DNA of 64,000 bases from Neobacillus ginsengisoli. Its GTDB lineage: Bacteria; Bacillota; Bacilli; Bacillales_B; DSM-18226. Location of the stretch: NCBI RefSeq assembly GCF_030813055.1, contig NZ_JAUSTW010000008.1, positions 124,001 to 188,000 of the forward strand, written 5' to 3'. The notes beneath the pieces were generated by a model. It saw only the letters and a program-made list of their open reading frames with translations. It was not told the DNA's origin and ran no database searches. The position numbers were made by a program, and so were the translations under genes. This document shows, piece by piece, positions 9,037 to 19,336 of the stretch (the stretch's first letter is position 1; every line of letters starts with the position of its first letter).

Positions 9037-10077
9037 TTACTCTTTTGAAACGCCTGCAGACGTAAAAGTTGCCATTTCCTTAAGCATTAAAGTGGCTGAT
9101 TGTAAAATTGGAAAGGCAACGGCCGCTCCGCTTCCTTCCCCTAAACGTAAATCTAAATCAAGGATTGGCTTCTTTCCTAATAGCTGAAGGGCGATCTCGT
9201 GGCCCGGTTCAACAGAACGATGGCAGGCGATCATATAGTCACTTGTCGAATTGCAAATTTCCTTTGCCAGTAGAGCAGATATTGTACAAATAAAGCCGTC
9301 TACAAGAATTGGAACCCGATTCGCAGCTGCCGCTAACATCGCACCTGTCATTCCTGCAATTTCCAATCCGCCGACTTTCATTAAAATGTCAATGGGATCA
9401 TTTCGATCAGGCTTTCTCTCTTCTATTGCACGTTTGATAACCTCTTGCTTATGAATAATTTTTTCAGAAGCGATTCCTGTTCCCCGGCCGACAAGAGCAC
9501 TGACATCTTGGCCGCTTAAAACAGCTAGTATGGCACTGCTGGGAGTGGTATTGCCAATTCCCATTTCGCCAAGAATAAGGCATTTGCTTCCATTAAGGAT
9601 CATCTTTTCTGCCCGCTCATATCCAACCGCGATCGCTTTTTCGACTTCTTCTTTTGACAATGCATCTTGTTTACAAAAATTGGCCGTGCCATACCGAATT
9701 TTTCGTTTTACCACGCCCGCTGCTTCAATATCAGCTGCAACGCCGATATCGACCACCTCAAACGCTGCACCAATTTGCCTGCTGAAGACATTGATGGCAG
9801 CACCCCTGTTTAAAAAATTCATCACCATTTGGACCGTTACTTCTTGAGGAAAAGCCGAAACACCCTCTTCAACCACCCCATGATCAGCAGCAAACACAAT
9901 AACCCCCGGCGGAGTCACAACAGGAAATGTTTCAGAAGTCATTTCTGCCAACTGAATGGCTAATTCCTCCAATCTCCCTAAACTCCCGGGCGGTTTCGTT
10001 AATGTATCGATATACTCTTTTACTTTTTGACCCATTTCTCTATCTAACGGCTGAATCTCAGCTACTGAATAACTCAT
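9037..10077 (-). CDS. cobT: Nicotinate-nucleotide-dimethylbenzimidazole phosphoribosyltransferase
   Basis: Transfers phosphoribose from nicotinate mononucleotide to dimethylbenzimidazole, giving alpha-ribazole phosphate. The 346 residues match the usual CobT length. Motifs: KPPGSLGRLE (about 28), FAADHGV, GEMGIGNTT, VGRGTG and the C-terminal LGEGSGAA with the catalytic Glu. The start overlaps the cbiP stop by four bases (ATGA), which signals translational coupling. Its presence together with bluB explains how this organism makes true cobalamin. In Bacillus megaterium cobT is not part of the main cbi operon as I recall it, so this insertion is a local variation. Confidence 0.95.
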   Translation of the reverse strand: MSYSVAEIQPLDREMGQKVKEYIDTLTKPPGSLGRLEELAIQLAEMTSETFPVVTPPGVIVFAADHGVVEEGVSAFPQEVTVQMVMNFLNRGAAINVFSRQIGAAFEVVDIGVAADIEAAGVVKRKIRYGTANFCKQDALSKEEVEKAIAVGYERAEKMILNGSKCLILGEMGIGNTTPSSAILAVLSGQDVSALVGRGTGIASEKIIHKQEVIKRAIEERKPDRNDPIDILMKVGGLEIAGMTGAMLAAAANRVPILVDGFICTISALLAKEICNSTSDYMIACHRSVEPGHEIALQLLGKKPILDLDLRLGEGSGAAVAFPILQSATLMLKEMATFTSAGVSKE

Positions 10078-11591
10078 TGTGTCATCCTCCTTTTTTGAAA
10101 TTCTTTCATTTTATCTTCAATCAAATCGAGTTTCACATGTCCTCTTACATGGACTGCTAAACGATCAAACGCTTCTTCACGCAATTGGTTAAACGAAACA
10201 CGATGGTCGATCGGAGCCAGTCCTTTTGCTTGCCGAATCTGATTAAGCATTTCCTCACGAAATGCATCATTATGAAAAATCCCATGAAAATAGGTTCCTA
10301 TTACTTTCGCATCATCTGTTTTGCATCCTTCTGATCTGCCCATTGTTTCAATAAGCCCCTGACACGCTCCCGTTGTTTCCGTTTTTCCCATATGAATCTC
10401 ATAACCTGTTACACTAAAGCTCTTTCCATATAAATCTAGAACTCCGTTTGATAATACTGTCGTCTTTTCTTTTGTGATGGCTGTCCGGATTGGCAGCAGG
10501 CGAAGTCCTTCGATTTCTTTATGCAGGGACTCAATTGCAAACGGATCTTGGATTTCTTCACCGAGCATTTGATACCCGCCGCATATCCCGAATATTACTG
10601 ACTTTTTCTTTCTTTGTAATTCCATTATTATTTGCCCGATACCGCTTTCTCTTAAAAATAGGAAATCTTCGATTGTATTCTTGCTGCCAGGCAGAATAAC
10701 TAAATCGGGTTCCTGTACTTGTTCAGCTCTCGTAATAAAACGGACATGACAATCTGGCTCGGCAAAAAATGGATCGACATCGGTGAAATTTGAGATTTTC
10801 GGATACTGGATAACGGCAATATCCAGTTCTTTTTCGGTATTTGGAATGGATGTATATTGATGTAAAATAACAGAATCCTCAGCATCTATATTTAAATTCT
10901 CCAAATAGGGGATCACACCGAGAACCGGTTTTCCTGTATATTCTTCAAACCAGGTCAATCCGGATTCCAGCAAATGAACATCTCCACGGAATTTGTTTAT
11001 GATGACACCGATCACCCGGTCTCTGTCCTCCGGTTCCATTAATTGAAGGGTACCTACTAAACTAGCAAAAACCCCTCCTTTTTCAATATCCCCAATCAAA
11101 ATAACGGGTGCATCGGCCATTCTGGCGACACGCATATTTACTAATTCGCGATCATTCAGATTAATCTCGGCAGGACTGCCCGCCCCTTCTATCACCATCC
11201 GTTCGAAGTTTTCCGAGAGAACAGTAAGGGAGTCTTGGATTAGCTCTATCCCAGTTTGAAAAAATTCCTTTCGATAAACACCGGCTTCCATGTTTTTATA
11301 CGGTTTTCCATGTACAACAATTTGAGCTTCATTACCACGATTGGGCTTAATTAAAATCGGATTCATATCGGTGGTTGCCTGAATGCCCGCTGCCTCCGCC
11401 TGCACTCCTTGGGCTCTTCCTATTTCTTTCCCGTCAACCGTGATGTAAGAATTCAATGCCATATTCTGCGATTTGAATGGAACCGTTTTATGTCCGTCCT
11501 GTGCAAAAATACGGCAAAATGCCGTTACAAGGACACTTTTACCGACATCAGAATTGGTACCTTGAAACATAATTGGGAGTGCTTTAACCAT
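10074..11591 (-). CDS. cbiP: Cobyric acid synthase
   Basis: Amidates the b, d, e and g carboxylates of adenosylcobyrinic acid a,c-diamide, using glutamine and ATP. 505 residues: an N-terminal dethiobiotin-synthetase-like ATPase domain (FQGTNSDVGKS loop at about residue 9) and a C-terminal class I glutaminase-like domain with GICGGYQMLG (nucleophile Cys) and a late YFHGIF histidine. Start: ATG at 11591; a longer upstream reading is less likely because AAGGAG precedes this ATG and cbiA ends here (8-base overlap). Also called cobQ. Neighbours cbiA and cobT are both coupled to it by overlapping ends. Confidence 0.95.
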   Translation of the reverse strand: MVKALPIMFQGTNSDVGKSVLVTAFCRIFAQDGHKTVPFKSQNMALNSYITVDGKEIGRAQGVQAEAAGIQATTDMNPILIKPNRGNEAQIVVHGKPYKNMEAGVYRKEFFQTGIELIQDSLTVLSENFERMVIEGAGSPAEINLNDRELVNMRVARMADAPVILIGDIEKGGVFASLVGTLQLMEPEDRDRVIGVIINKFRGDVHLLESGLTWFEEYTGKPVLGVIPYLENLNIDAEDSVILHQYTSIPNTEKELDIAVIQYPKISNFTDVDPFFAEPDCHVRFITRAEQVQEPDLVILPGSKNTIEDFLFLRESGIGQIIMELQRKKKSVIFGICGGYQMLGEEIQDPFAIESLHKEIEGLRLLPIRTAITKEKTTVLSNGVLDLYGKSFSVTGYEIHMGKTETTGACQGLIETMGRSEGCKTDDAKVIGTYFHGIFHNDAFREEMLNQIRQAKGLAPIDHRVSFNQLREEAFDRLAVHVRGHVKLDLIEDKMKEFQKRRMTQ

Positions 11592-12954
11592 TTGCTTGAT
11601 ACTCCTTACATTTGTTAATCCAATTTTCAACCATTCCAGGGCACGAACCAAAGTGAAAATGAGTATAGCCTGCTATTAAATTTCCTTTCATATAGCCTTC
11701 TTGTTTGAACCCGCGCATTCCTTTTGTTTGATAGGCGTGCTGAATTTCCGTTTTAGGATGAAAGGTAGAATAATGGAATTCGTGACCTCTTGCTTTCAGA
11801 TCCCCATTTAATAAGAAATTTCCTGCTTCTGCTGTTATTTCGCGATAACCTAAAGCAGCCAGCTGAGCTTGCATTTTAACCTTACCGGGAATGATACCGA
11901 CCATTTTATAGTTCTTTTCATCTGTGGTTTCAAGAAATTCGGTTAAAAACATAAAACCGCCGCATTCTGCCAATGTTGGCAGGCCTTTTTCAATCGCTCC
12001 CCGAATCGAGCGTTTTACCTCGGTTTGCTCTGCAAGCTCTTCTGCAAATTCTTCCGGAAATCCCCCGCCGATATATAAACCATCCACATCGCCCGGTAAT
12101 GTTTCACCCTTTAAGGGGGAAAACTCTATGAGCTCAGCGCCGGATGCTTCTAACATTTCTAGATTTTCCTGATAATAAAAGTTAAAGGCAGCATCTCTTG
12201 CAACCGCAATTCGCACCGCTTCCTTTTCGCTTCTCTTAAACTGGGATTCTTTTATCTCCAGGGGTGTAGCTTTAGCCAGCTTATATAAGGTTTCCACATC
12301 TACTGTTTCAAGTACTAAATCGCCGAGAGAATCAAAAAATGGATTAAGTTCTCCCCGTTCTACGGATGGAATCAACCCTAAGTGCCGTTCCGGGATGGCA
12401 ATATCAGAATCCTTTTTCAAATACCCAAGAACCGGAATGCCGCACTCTTGTTCAATAGCTGTTTTGACGATTTTAAAATGCCCTTCACTGCCCACCCGGT
12501 TTGCAATCACACCGACAATATCGGTCTCTTTTAGAAAAGCTTGAAATCCCATTACAATTGCTGCTGCGCTTCGGGCCATACTAGCACAATTCACGACAAG
12601 AACCACTGGACTTTTCGTGATGATACTGATTTCTGCTGTCGAGCCATTGTTATTCGTTGGGTTTTTTCCGTCAAAGAATCCCATTACCCCTTCAATGATG
12701 GAAATATCGGAGCCTTCACTGCCACGGTTTACAATCTCTTTGACCATCTCGTGATTCAGCATCCAGCTATCAATATTTCTGGAAACCCTGCCGGTAACCG
12801 CTGTATGGTAGGTCGGGTCAATATAATCCGGACCGCATTTAAATCCCTGAACGGTATATCCCTTTTTCTTTAAGGCAGCCATTAGCCCGATCGTCAAGGT
12901 TGTTTTTCCAACGCCGCTTCCGGTTCCTGCAATTACAAGTCTGCGAACTGACAT
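11584..12954 (-). CDS. cbiA: Cobyrinic acid a,c-diamide synthase
   Basis: ATP- and glutamine-dependent amidation of the a and c carboxylates of cobyrinic acid. 456 residues with the ATPase loop AGTGSGVGKTT at about residue 9, IEGVMGFFDGK, the metal/nucleotide region, the glutaminase motif LAECGGFMFL (Cys nucleophile, about residue 333) and a late GYTHFH with the catalytic His. AGGGGGA precedes the ATG. It is followed by cbiP with an 8-base overlap and preceded by cbiG with a 23-base gap. Confidence 0.96.
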   Translation of the reverse strand: MSVRRLVIAGTGSGVGKTTLTIGLMAALKKKGYTVQGFKCGPDYIDPTYHTAVTGRVSRNIDSWMLNHEMVKEIVNRGSEGSDISIIEGVMGFFDGKNPTNNNGSTAEISIITKSPVVLVVNCASMARSAAAIVMGFQAFLKETDIVGVIANRVGSEGHFKIVKTAIEQECGIPVLGYLKKDSDIAIPERHLGLIPSVERGELNPFFDSLGDLVLETVDVETLYKLAKATPLEIKESQFKRSEKEAVRIAVARDAAFNFYYQENLEMLEASGAELIEFSPLKGETLPGDVDGLYIGGGFPEEFAEELAEQTEVKRSIRGAIEKGLPTLAECGGFMFLTEFLETTDEKNYKMVGIIPGKVKMQAQLAALGYREITAEAGNFLLNGDLKARGHEFHYSTFHPKTEIQHAYQTKGMRGFKQEGYMKGNLIAGYTHFHFGSCPGMVENWINKCKEYQANG

Positions 12955-12977
12955 GCTAGTTCCCCCTCTCTACTTCT

Positions 12978-14102
12978 TCAATTTGGAATAATCGCGACTG
13001 AAATCGTCACATTTCCTGATTTTTTTTTGACTAGCTCCAATTTTTCCGCTCCGCTGTACAACTGCGCGGCAGGCTCACTGACGCCGTATGCGCCTGTATA
13101 GGTAAAAACCGTCTCCGAGGGCTCTTGGATTTTTATTGAATTCAGTTCATCCGGTGTAAAATAGATAAACTCCCAAGCATTTTTATTCGCAACTTCAATC
13201 AATCCGGCTTCATCCTTTTTTAACTCAATTGTGCATAGAGCCTTGACACTTTTGCGGGAAAAGTGTAACTCCTCAAGCGTTTCGTTTATAACCGCTTCAA
13301 TTTCCTCTGAAGATGTCCCGCGGTTGCAGCCCATTCCAAGTACAATCACCTTCGGCCGGTATAAGACTCCATTTTGTAAAATCAAATTTTCTTGTTCCGT
13401 TAAATTCCGATGAGTGATCACTAGAGCAGCGGCGGGATTCTCTGAAAGTGCGTCTGCAACCGATTGGTATACTTTAATATTTTCGGGAAGCGGACGGCCA
13501 TACTGCCACCATTGCTTTTCCCCTGACTCCTGTACGACTGCAATCTTTTCTTCATTCACAACAGCTGCGCTTACAGGTGTCAGCTTTTCTGCGGAGTCCC
13601 ATACCCAGCCAAACCGTTTGCCAAACAAATCAACAGGAATGGTTTCCTGCACATCCGATGCAGTTGTAATAATTGGACGTGCCTTTAGGGTGGCAGCTAC
13701 TTCTTTCGTTAATTCATTGGCACCGCCGATATGCCCTGACAGTACGCTGATCACATGTTCACCTTTATCATCGATGACAACAACGGCGGGATCGGTTTTT
13801 TTATCCTTTAACAATGGCGCAATCATTCGAACAACAGCTCCAAGGGAAATAATAATGATAAGCCCCTTGTATGCTTCGAATAGCGATGGCAGAAGCAGGC
13901 GGACACTGCCGGTGAACAGTTGAATGTCTTTCGCCTCTTCATCACCTTTTTCAAATTTACTCATATAGTATACATCAGCATGTTGAAGAGAATGGCCCAG
14001 CTTGCGTGCGAGTTCAACTCCGTGCTTTGTAATGGCAACGACAGCGTAGTCACCCTGCTTCCGGATAACCGCTTTTTGTCCTTCCTGAAGCTCGATCATC
14101 AA
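12978..14102 (-). CDS. cbiG: Cobalt-precorrin-5A hydrolase CbiG
   Basis: Opens the delta-lactone of cobalt-precorrin-5A and releases acetaldehyde, a step specific to the oxygen-independent pathway. 374 residues with three recognisable parts: an N-terminal domain (AITKHGVELARKL), the central conserved SLGAVVRMIAPLL and VISVLSGHIGGANELT segments, and a C-terminal domain with LGMGCNRGTSSEEI. The ATG overlaps the end of cbiF (ATGATGA arrangement). Its presence shows that the ring contraction chemistry follows the CbiG/CbiH route rather than CobG/CobJ. Confidence 0.94.
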   Translation of the reverse strand: MMIELQEGQKAVIRKQGDYAVVAITKHGVELARKLGHSLQHADVYYMSKFEKGDEEAKDIQLFTGSVRLLLPSLFEAYKGLIIIISLGAVVRMIAPLLKDKKTDPAVVVIDDKGEHVISVLSGHIGGANELTKEVAATLKARPIITTASDVQETIPVDLFGKRFGWVWDSAEKLTPVSAAVVNEEKIAVVQESGEKQWWQYGRPLPENIKVYQSVADALSENPAAALVITHRNLTEQENLILQNGVLYRPKVIVLGMGCNRGTSSEEIEAVINETLEELHFSRKSVKALCTIELKKDEAGLIEVANKNAWEFIYFTPDELNSIKIQEPSETVFTYTGAYGVSEPAAQLYSGAEKLELVKKKSGNVTISVAIIPN

Positions 14103-14872
14103 GTATCCACCCCCCGGCGGAAACCGTGTGTAAAGGTTTTATCGTACAGCTTCGAGCGGTAATTTTGATCGTGGATGTTTTCATCGAGTGCCCATCCCGC
14201 TAAAATCATCGCTTGTTTCCGAATACCGTTTACGCGCATATCTTCATCCAAACGTTCTAGTGTTGACCGGACAATTTTTTGATCCGGCCACGATGCTTTA
14301 TAGACGACAGCAACCGGAGTATCTTTGCTCCAGCCTGCCTCGGTCAATTCCTTGACAAGCTTTTTCGTTAACGTCGCACTTAGGAACAGAGCAATCGTAC
14401 AATGATGTTTCGCTAAATCAGATAATTTTTCAAATTCCGGTACCGGTGTTCTCCCCTCTGCTCTAGTTAAAATAACCGTTTGGGTTAAATCGGGAATCGT
14501 CAGCTCGGCTTGAGCCGCCGCAGCTGCTGCAAACACGGAGCTAACTCCCGGCACAATCTCCACGTCAATTTCTTTTTGTTTCAAAAGAACGATTTGCTCC
14601 ATGATTGCACCATAGACAGCGGGATCTCCAGTGTGGACGCGAACGACCTTTTTTCCCTGCCGGATTCGGTCAACCATAATGTCAACCATCTCCTCTAAAT
14701 GCATGCCTGCTGTCTTCATTACTTCCGCTGACGGTTTTGCCTTTGCAATTAATTCTTCATTTACAAGCGAATCGGCATAAAGAACAACGTCTGCTTCTTG
14801 AAGATGTTTAAGGCCTTTTACCGTGATTAAATCCGGATCTCCGGGACCCGCTCCGATAATATATAGCTTCAT
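14099..14872 (-). CDS. cbiF: Cobalt-precorrin-4 C11-methyltransferase
   Basis: SAM-dependent methylation at C11 (CobM homologue). 257 residues with the tetrapyrrole methyltransferase pattern: IIGAGPGDPDLITVKG at the start, YADSLVNEEL, RVHTGDPAVYGAI and PGVSSVFAAAAAAQAELT. Overlaps cbiL upstream and cbiG downstream by four bases each, so it is a translationally coupled middle gene. The YADSLV motif separates CbiF from SUMT, which has YDRLV at the same place. Confidence 0.95.
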   Translation of the reverse strand: MKLYIIGAGPGDPDLITVKGLKHLQEADVVLYADSLVNEELIAKAKPSAEVMKTAGMHLEEMVDIMVDRIRQGKKVVRVHTGDPAVYGAIMEQIVLLKQKEIDVEIVPGVSSVFAAAAAAQAELTIPDLTQTVILTRAEGRTPVPEFEKLSDLAKHHCTIALFLSATLTKKLVKELTEAGWSKDTPVAVVYKASWPDQKIVRSTLERLDEDMRVNGIRKQAMILAGWALDENIHDQNYRSKLYDKTFTHGFRRGVDT

Positions 14873-15570
14873 TTTCGCACCACCATTAACGTTAAGTATT
14901 CAAGCTCAGCTCCTTCAAGCTCGTCTGCCCTCCAAATAATCTCCTCATCCGATGTAACCTTTGTGACGACGGAGGCCTTATGAAGCAAATCCAATTCTCG
15001 TAAAACGTCCAGCATTAAATCAATCACTTTAGCTACTTTGATAAAAATGACACAATCATTGTCTACGATTACTTTTTTCATTGTTTCATAGTCATCCCGC
15101 GCCGGAATAATCGCCACATGCTCATCACCGTCTGCCAGTGGAATCCCAAGCCTTGAAGCAGCTCCATTGATAGAAGAAATTCCCGGGACCACTTCAATTG
15201 GGACCTCCGGATGATTCTCTTGCATCAGGCGCATCATATGAATAAAGGTACTGTAAAGAAGCGGATCTCCTTCTGTTACAAAAGCAACATCCTTTCCTTC
15301 TTGCAGCTTCTCCCACACACTTTCTACCGTTTCGTTCCATTTTCTTTCCAATGTAGCCGGATCTTTTGTCATCGGAAAGACAAGACCAAGCATTTCCTTT
15401 TCATTCGCTTGAAAATAAACATCAATAATTCGATGGGCGTAGCTTTTGCTGCCTTTTTGTTTCTTTGGATAGGCAATTACCGGTGACTCCTTTAATTTTC
15501 GAAATGCCTTCACCGTTATTAGCTCGGGGTCCCCAGGGCCAACTCCTAAGCCGTATAATGTACCAAACAT
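14869..15570 (-). CDS. cbiL: Cobalt-precorrin-2 C20-methyltransferase
   Basis: Methylates C20, committing the macrocycle to cobalamin. 233 residues; GLGVGPGDPELITVKA at the start, IAYPKKQKGSKSYA (typical of CbiL/CobI), TEGDPLLYSTFIHM and PGISSINGAASRLGIPLA. Start: ATG at 15570, preceded by GGAAGGGGAG; the longer reading to 15594 lies inside the cbiET end and lacks its own ribosome site. Overlaps cbiF by four bases. Confidence 0.94.
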   Translation of the reverse strand: MFGTLYGLGVGPGDPELITVKAFRKLKESPVIAYPKKQKGSKSYAHRIIDVYFQANEKEMLGLVFPMTKDPATLERKWNETVESVWEKLQEGKDVAFVTEGDPLLYSTFIHMMRLMQENHPEVPIEVVPGISSINGAASRLGIPLADGDEHVAIIPARDDYETMKKVIVDNDCVIFIKVAKVIDLMLDVLRELDLLHKASVVTKVTSDEEIIWRADELEGAELEYLTLMVVRK

Positions 15571-15572
15571 AC

Positions 15573-16778
15573 TTACTCCCCTTCCTGACGCCATGCTTCA
15601 ATTATGTAAATAGGATTTAATGCATCAAATCTTGTAAGATTCAAGATTGGTTTACTTCTTGAAATTTGGGCAAGCGTAATCTTCGTATGAAATCCCCGTT
15701 CCTTAAAGGCCGACATCGCTTCTGACAGATTTTCAATTGTGACGGCATTCAATACGATGCGGCCTCCAGCATTCAAGCGGTTGCAGCAACTATCCAAAAT
15801 TTCCTCCATCCCGCCGGCCGTTCCGCCAATAAATACCGCATCCGGATCCGGGAATGTATCTAATCCTTCCGGTGCTTTGCCGTGAACGAGCGTCGCATCT
15901 ACACGAAACTTGACTAAATTTTGTTTGCAGTTTTCCAAATCTCCCTCGTTCTTCTCAATCGCGAAGACCTGCCCTTCCCGGGCCAATTTAGCGGCTTCAA
16001 TCGCTACTGAACCTGTACAGGTACCGATATCCCAAACGACACTATCTTCCTTTAAACGCATTGCACTGATGCTTAATGTTCGAATTTCTTTTTTCGTGAT
16101 TAAGCCTTTCTCCGGCTTTCGCTGAATAAACTCTTCATCCTCAATTCCGATGGACCATGACGGATTTTTTTCTATTTTCTTTAAAATCACGACATTAAGC
16201 GGTGAAAACTCAGCATCCTTCATTTCATCGAGGCGAAACCAGCGGCATCTTTCATTTTCATTGCCCAGGTTCTCACCAACAAACGCCTGATATTCGGTCA
16301 TACCAAAGCTGAGCAAATACTGGGCAATTTTGTTCGGCGAATTTTCCATATCTGTTAAAATCGCGACTTTCTCTTTCCCATCAATACGCTGCGCCAGCCC
16401 TTTCATACTTCTTCCATGTACGCTTGTAAAGTAAGCATCCTGCCATCTTTCTCCCACTTTGGCAAATGCCAGCTGGACAGAGCTTAAATAAGGATAAATA
16501 GCCAAACGGATTTTAGAAGATAAATAGCCGCCAATTCCAAAAAACAACGGGTCTCCGGATGCCAAAATCACAACGTTTTTCGTTTCCGTCCGCAAGCGGT
16601 CAACGAGCGAAGAAAGACCGCCCTCAATGACGATTTTTTCTCCCTGGTATTCAGGAAAAAAGGAAAGGTGACGCTTTCCTCCTATTAATATCTCACTTTC
16701 ATCGATCCACTTTTCATACATGGGAAGCAGGCTTAATTTCCCTTCATCCCCGATGCCAATCATTTTAATCGATGCCAT
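15573..16778 (-). CDS. cbiET: Fused cobalt-precorrin-7 C5-methyltransferase / C15-methyltransferase (decarboxylating)
   Basis: A 401-residue fusion of CbiE (about 1-200; motifs [35 protein letters not shown]) and CbiT (about 205-400; a class I SAM domain with [17 protein letters not shown] and [15 protein letters not shown]). CbiE methylates C5 and CbiT methylates C15 with loss of the C12 acetate carboxyl. Salmonella encodes them separately, while Bacillus megaterium and the aerobic CobL have them fused. The start overlaps the end of cbiD by 14 bases. Confidence 0.94.
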   Translation of the reverse strand: MASIKMIGIGDEGKLSLLPMYEKWIDESEILIGGKRHLSFFPEYQGEKIVIEGGLSSLVDRLRTETKNVVILASGDPLFFGIGGYLSSKIRLAIYPYLSSVQLAFAKVGERWQDAYFTSVHGRSMKGLAQRIDGKEKVAILTDMENSPNKIAQYLLSFGMTEYQAFVGENLGNENERCRWFRLDEMKDAEFSPLNVVILKKIEKNPSWSIGIEDEEFIQRKPEKGLITKKEIRTLSISAMRLKEDSVVWDIGTCTGSVAIEAAKLAREGQVFAIEKNEGDLENCKQNLVKFRVDATLVHGKAPEGLDTFPDPDAVFIGGTAGGMEEILDSCCNRLNAGGRIVLNAVTIENLSEAMSAFKERGFHTKITLAQISRSKPILNLTRFDALNPIYIIEAWRQEGE

Positions 16779-17868
16779 TATCCCGCACCGCCTTTCCTAA
16801 AAATTCCCCCTTCATCGTATATAAAGAGGTGTCTACAGCGATACCGCCATCCACTTCCTTTAACGCAGCGAGGCAGCAATAATCGCTTAGCTGTTCAAAA
16901 AATGAGAGAAATCCTTGCGCTGACATCATGTCCCCCACCTGTGAAGCGGTATTCGCCTGTTTTATTTCCTCAATAAGGGTAGCCTCAGCACCAGCATCCC
17001 TTGCTACACTAGCTAAAAAATGAAAATCAACAGGGGCGCTTTTCGAATGAACCATCATAATCCCCATGGCAACTTTTGAAAATTTCCCCATCATTCCAAC
17101 CATTGAAACTCTTTTTACCCCTTGCTTCTTGCACTGTTTAAGCGTAAAACCGACAAAGTCGCCCATCTCCACAAACGCATCCTCAGAGAGCTCCGGAAAT
17201 TGCTTCATCGCGCATTTTTCACTTCGTCCGCCAGTGGTAATGACAAGATGCTCGCACCCGCTTGCCCGTGCCACACTGATGGCCTGAATAATACTGGCCT
17301 TATAGGCAGCTGTGGAAAACGGAACGACGATCCCGCGGGTACCCAGGATCGAAATTCCCCCAATAATCCCCAAACGTCCATTAAGCGTTTTTTTCGCAAT
17401 TTCCTCCCCATCGGGTACCGAAATCACGATCTTTATTCCTTTTTCGATCCGATATTCTTTTAAGACCCCTTCTGCAGTCTCGCGGATCATCCTGCGAGGT
17501 ACGGGGTTGATTGCCGCTTCCCCGACAGGAACCGGCAATCCTTCCTTGGTTACGCGGCCAACCCCGACACCCCCGTCAAGGATAATCCCTGGTTCATCCG
17601 ACCAGGAAACCGTTGAAACGATCAATGCCCTGTGGGTCGCATCCGGATCGTCTCCTGCGTCTTTAATGGTACTTGCTATCGCCATCTCTTCCGTAATCTC
17701 GCAGCTTTCGATATGAAAGGTAGCAAACCTTTTTACTGGTAAATAAATAGTAGACTCTGTTTGCGATTCACCTGTAATTAACGCCGTCAGCGCGGCCTTT
17801 GTCGTTGCCGTAGCGCAGGCTCCTGTCGTATATCCTTCACGCAGCTTTCCTTTTGGTACTTCCTGCAT
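16765..17868 (-). CDS. cbiD: Cobalt-precorrin-5B C1-methyltransferase CbiD
   Basis: SAM-dependent methylation at C1, specific to the oxygen-independent pathway. 367 residues. The N-terminus has the signature [19 protein letters not shown]; later come [24 protein letters not shown] in part, [29 protein letters not shown] and [12 protein letters not shown]. It starts three bases after the cbiC stop and overlaps cbiET. Confidence 0.95.
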   Translation of the reverse strand: MQEVPKGKLREGYTTGACATATTKAALTALITGESQTESTIYLPVKRFATFHIESCEITEEMAIASTIKDAGDDPDATHRALIVSTVSWSDEPGIILDGGVGVGRVTKEGLPVPVGEAAINPVPRRMIRETAEGVLKEYRIEKGIKIVISVPDGEEIAKKTLNGRLGIIGGISILGTRGIVVPFSTAAYKASIIQAISVARASGCEHLVITTGGRSEKCAMKQFPELSEDAFVEMGDFVGFTLKQCKKQGVKRVSMVGMMGKFSKVAMGIMMVHSKSAPVDFHFLASVARDAGAEATLIEEIKQANTASQVGDMMSAQGFLSFFEQLSDYCCLAALKEVDGGIAVDTSLYTMKGEFLGKAVRDNGID

Positions 17869-17871
17869 GTC

Positions 17872-18519
17872 TTACACCCTGTCTGCAAGAATGGAAATGG
17901 CATTTAATGCCGCAACGGTAACGGTACTGCCGCCTTTTCTGCCAATATTTGTGATGAAAGGAATGTCGAGCTTGGCTAATTCTTCTTTTGATTCAGCCGC
18001 TGAAACAAAACCAACCGGCAGGCCGATGACAAGGCCCGGTTTGGCTTCACCCTCTTTAATCAGACGGATTAGTTCGAGTAACGCAGTCGGGGCATTCCCA
18101 ATAGCAAAAATACCGCCGTCCGCTTCTTTTATAGCTTTTCTCATCGAGATGATGGCCCTAGTTGTATTTAATCGTTTTGCCTCCAGCATCACATCCGGAT
18201 CGGAAATATAAACGTTGATCTCTCCCCCGTACTTTTCAATTCGTGCTTTATTTGCGCCTACCTGAACCATTTGTACATCTGCTACTACTTTTTTTCCGCT
18301 GCGAATGGCACGAATTCCTGCCTGGACTGCATCAGGATGAAAGAGTACGCTTTTTCCCAATTCAAAGTCAGCTGACGCATGAATGATACGCTGGACGATG
18401 GGATATTGCTCATCCGTATAGGAATGCTCACCAATTTCTTCATTAATCATTTCAAAGCTTTTTCCTTCAATTTGTTCGGGCTGAACCGTTAACGGTTTAA
18501 ATTCGGTCCGAAAGTCCAT
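17872..18519 (-). CDS. cbiC: Cobalt-precorrin-8 methylmutase
   Basis: Moves the C11 methyl to C12, producing cobyrinic acid. 215 residues. Signature parts: RIIHASADFELGKSVLFH with the catalytic His, VVADVQMVQVGANK, AIGNAPTALLELIRL and GLPVGFVSAAESKEEL. Start: ATG at 18519, 8 bases after AAGGAG; a GTG nine bases upstream is too close to that site. Seventeen bases separate it from cbiJ. Confidence 0.95.
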   Translation of the reverse strand: MDFRTEFKPLTVQPEQIEGKSFEMINEEIGEHSYTDEQYPIVQRIIHASADFELGKSVLFHPDAVQAGIRAIRSGKKVVADVQMVQVGANKARIEKYGGEINVYISDPDVMLEAKRLNTTRAIISMRKAIKEADGGIFAIGNAPTALLELIRLIKEGEAKPGLVIGLPVGFVSAAESKEELAKLDIPFITNIGRKGGSTVTVAALNAISILADRV

Positions 18520-18535
18520 TATCCTCACTCCTTCA

Positions 18536-19336
18536 TTAAAATTTATTTTCTACTTCCAGATAGTCAAATATGGAACGGGACTTTTTCTGTAATTCATTGA
18601 CCACATCAAAAAAATCCGAATATACCGTTCCATAATTTATTTTTGGACGTCCAATCATTATGATCTCGATCCCAAGCTCCTTTGCTGCTTCAACCTTTTC
18701 ATCAACAGAACCGACCTTACCGCTCTCCTTTGTAATCATTAACGTCACGCCATATTGCTTATAAAGAGCTTGGTCGAACTCCTTTGTAAACGGGCCTTGA
18801 ATCGCGACAATATTTTTTTGCGGAAAACCAAGCTGTTCGCATTTTTCCATATTATCCGTGCGAGGCAGCATACGAGCGATCAGCCGGATTTCCGGGTTCC
18901 CTAGTAATTTCTTTGTAAAAACCTGCAGTGTTTTGCTGCCTGTTGTCAGCATCACAACCCCTTTTTTTGTTGCCGCCATCTCCGCTGCTTCCTCGTAGCT
19001 TTCTACCAGCTTTATCTTTTCATATTGAAAGGATTGGGACTCGCGCTCGTAACGGATATAGGGTACATTCGCTGTTTTTGCCGCACCTATGGCATTTTTA
19101 GATGCTTCTTCTGCAAAAGGATGACTCGCATCCACAATCGCTTGAATTCCTTTTGTTTTGATCAAACTCACCATTTCTTCATTCGTTAATCTGCCTACTT
19201 GTACATTAATTTCTGCCTGTTTCAGTTCATCCGCGGCATTTTCCGTTACAACGGTAGCCAATAGATTGTAGCCGGCTTTCTTGATTTCTAAAGCAAGTGC
19301 CCGGGCATCGCTTGTTCCGGCTAATACTAAAATCAT
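18536..19336 (-). CDS. cbiJ: Cobalt-precorrin-6A reductase
   Basis: NAD(P)H-dependent reduction of the corrin macrocycle (CobK homologue). 266 residues beginning ILVLAGTSDARALALEI; also VDASHPFAEEASKNA, RYERES, TTGSKTLQVF and ITKESGKVGSVDEKVEAA, the conserved nucleotide- and substrate-binding stretches of CbiJ. The start codon overlaps the stop of cbiX by four bases. Confidence 0.94.
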   Translation of the reverse strand: MILVLAGTSDARALALEIKKAGYNLLATVVTENAADELKQAEINVQVGRLTNEEMVSLIKTKGIQAIVDASHPFAEEASKNAIGAAKTANVPYIRYERESQSFQYEKIKLVESYEEAAEMAATKKGVVMLTTGSKTLQVFTKKLLGNPEIRLIARMLPRTDNMEKCEQLGFPQKNIVAIQGPFTKEFDQALYKQYGVTLMITKESGKVGSVDEKVEAAKELGIEIIMIGRPKINYGTVYSDFFDVVNELQKKSRSIFDYLEVENKF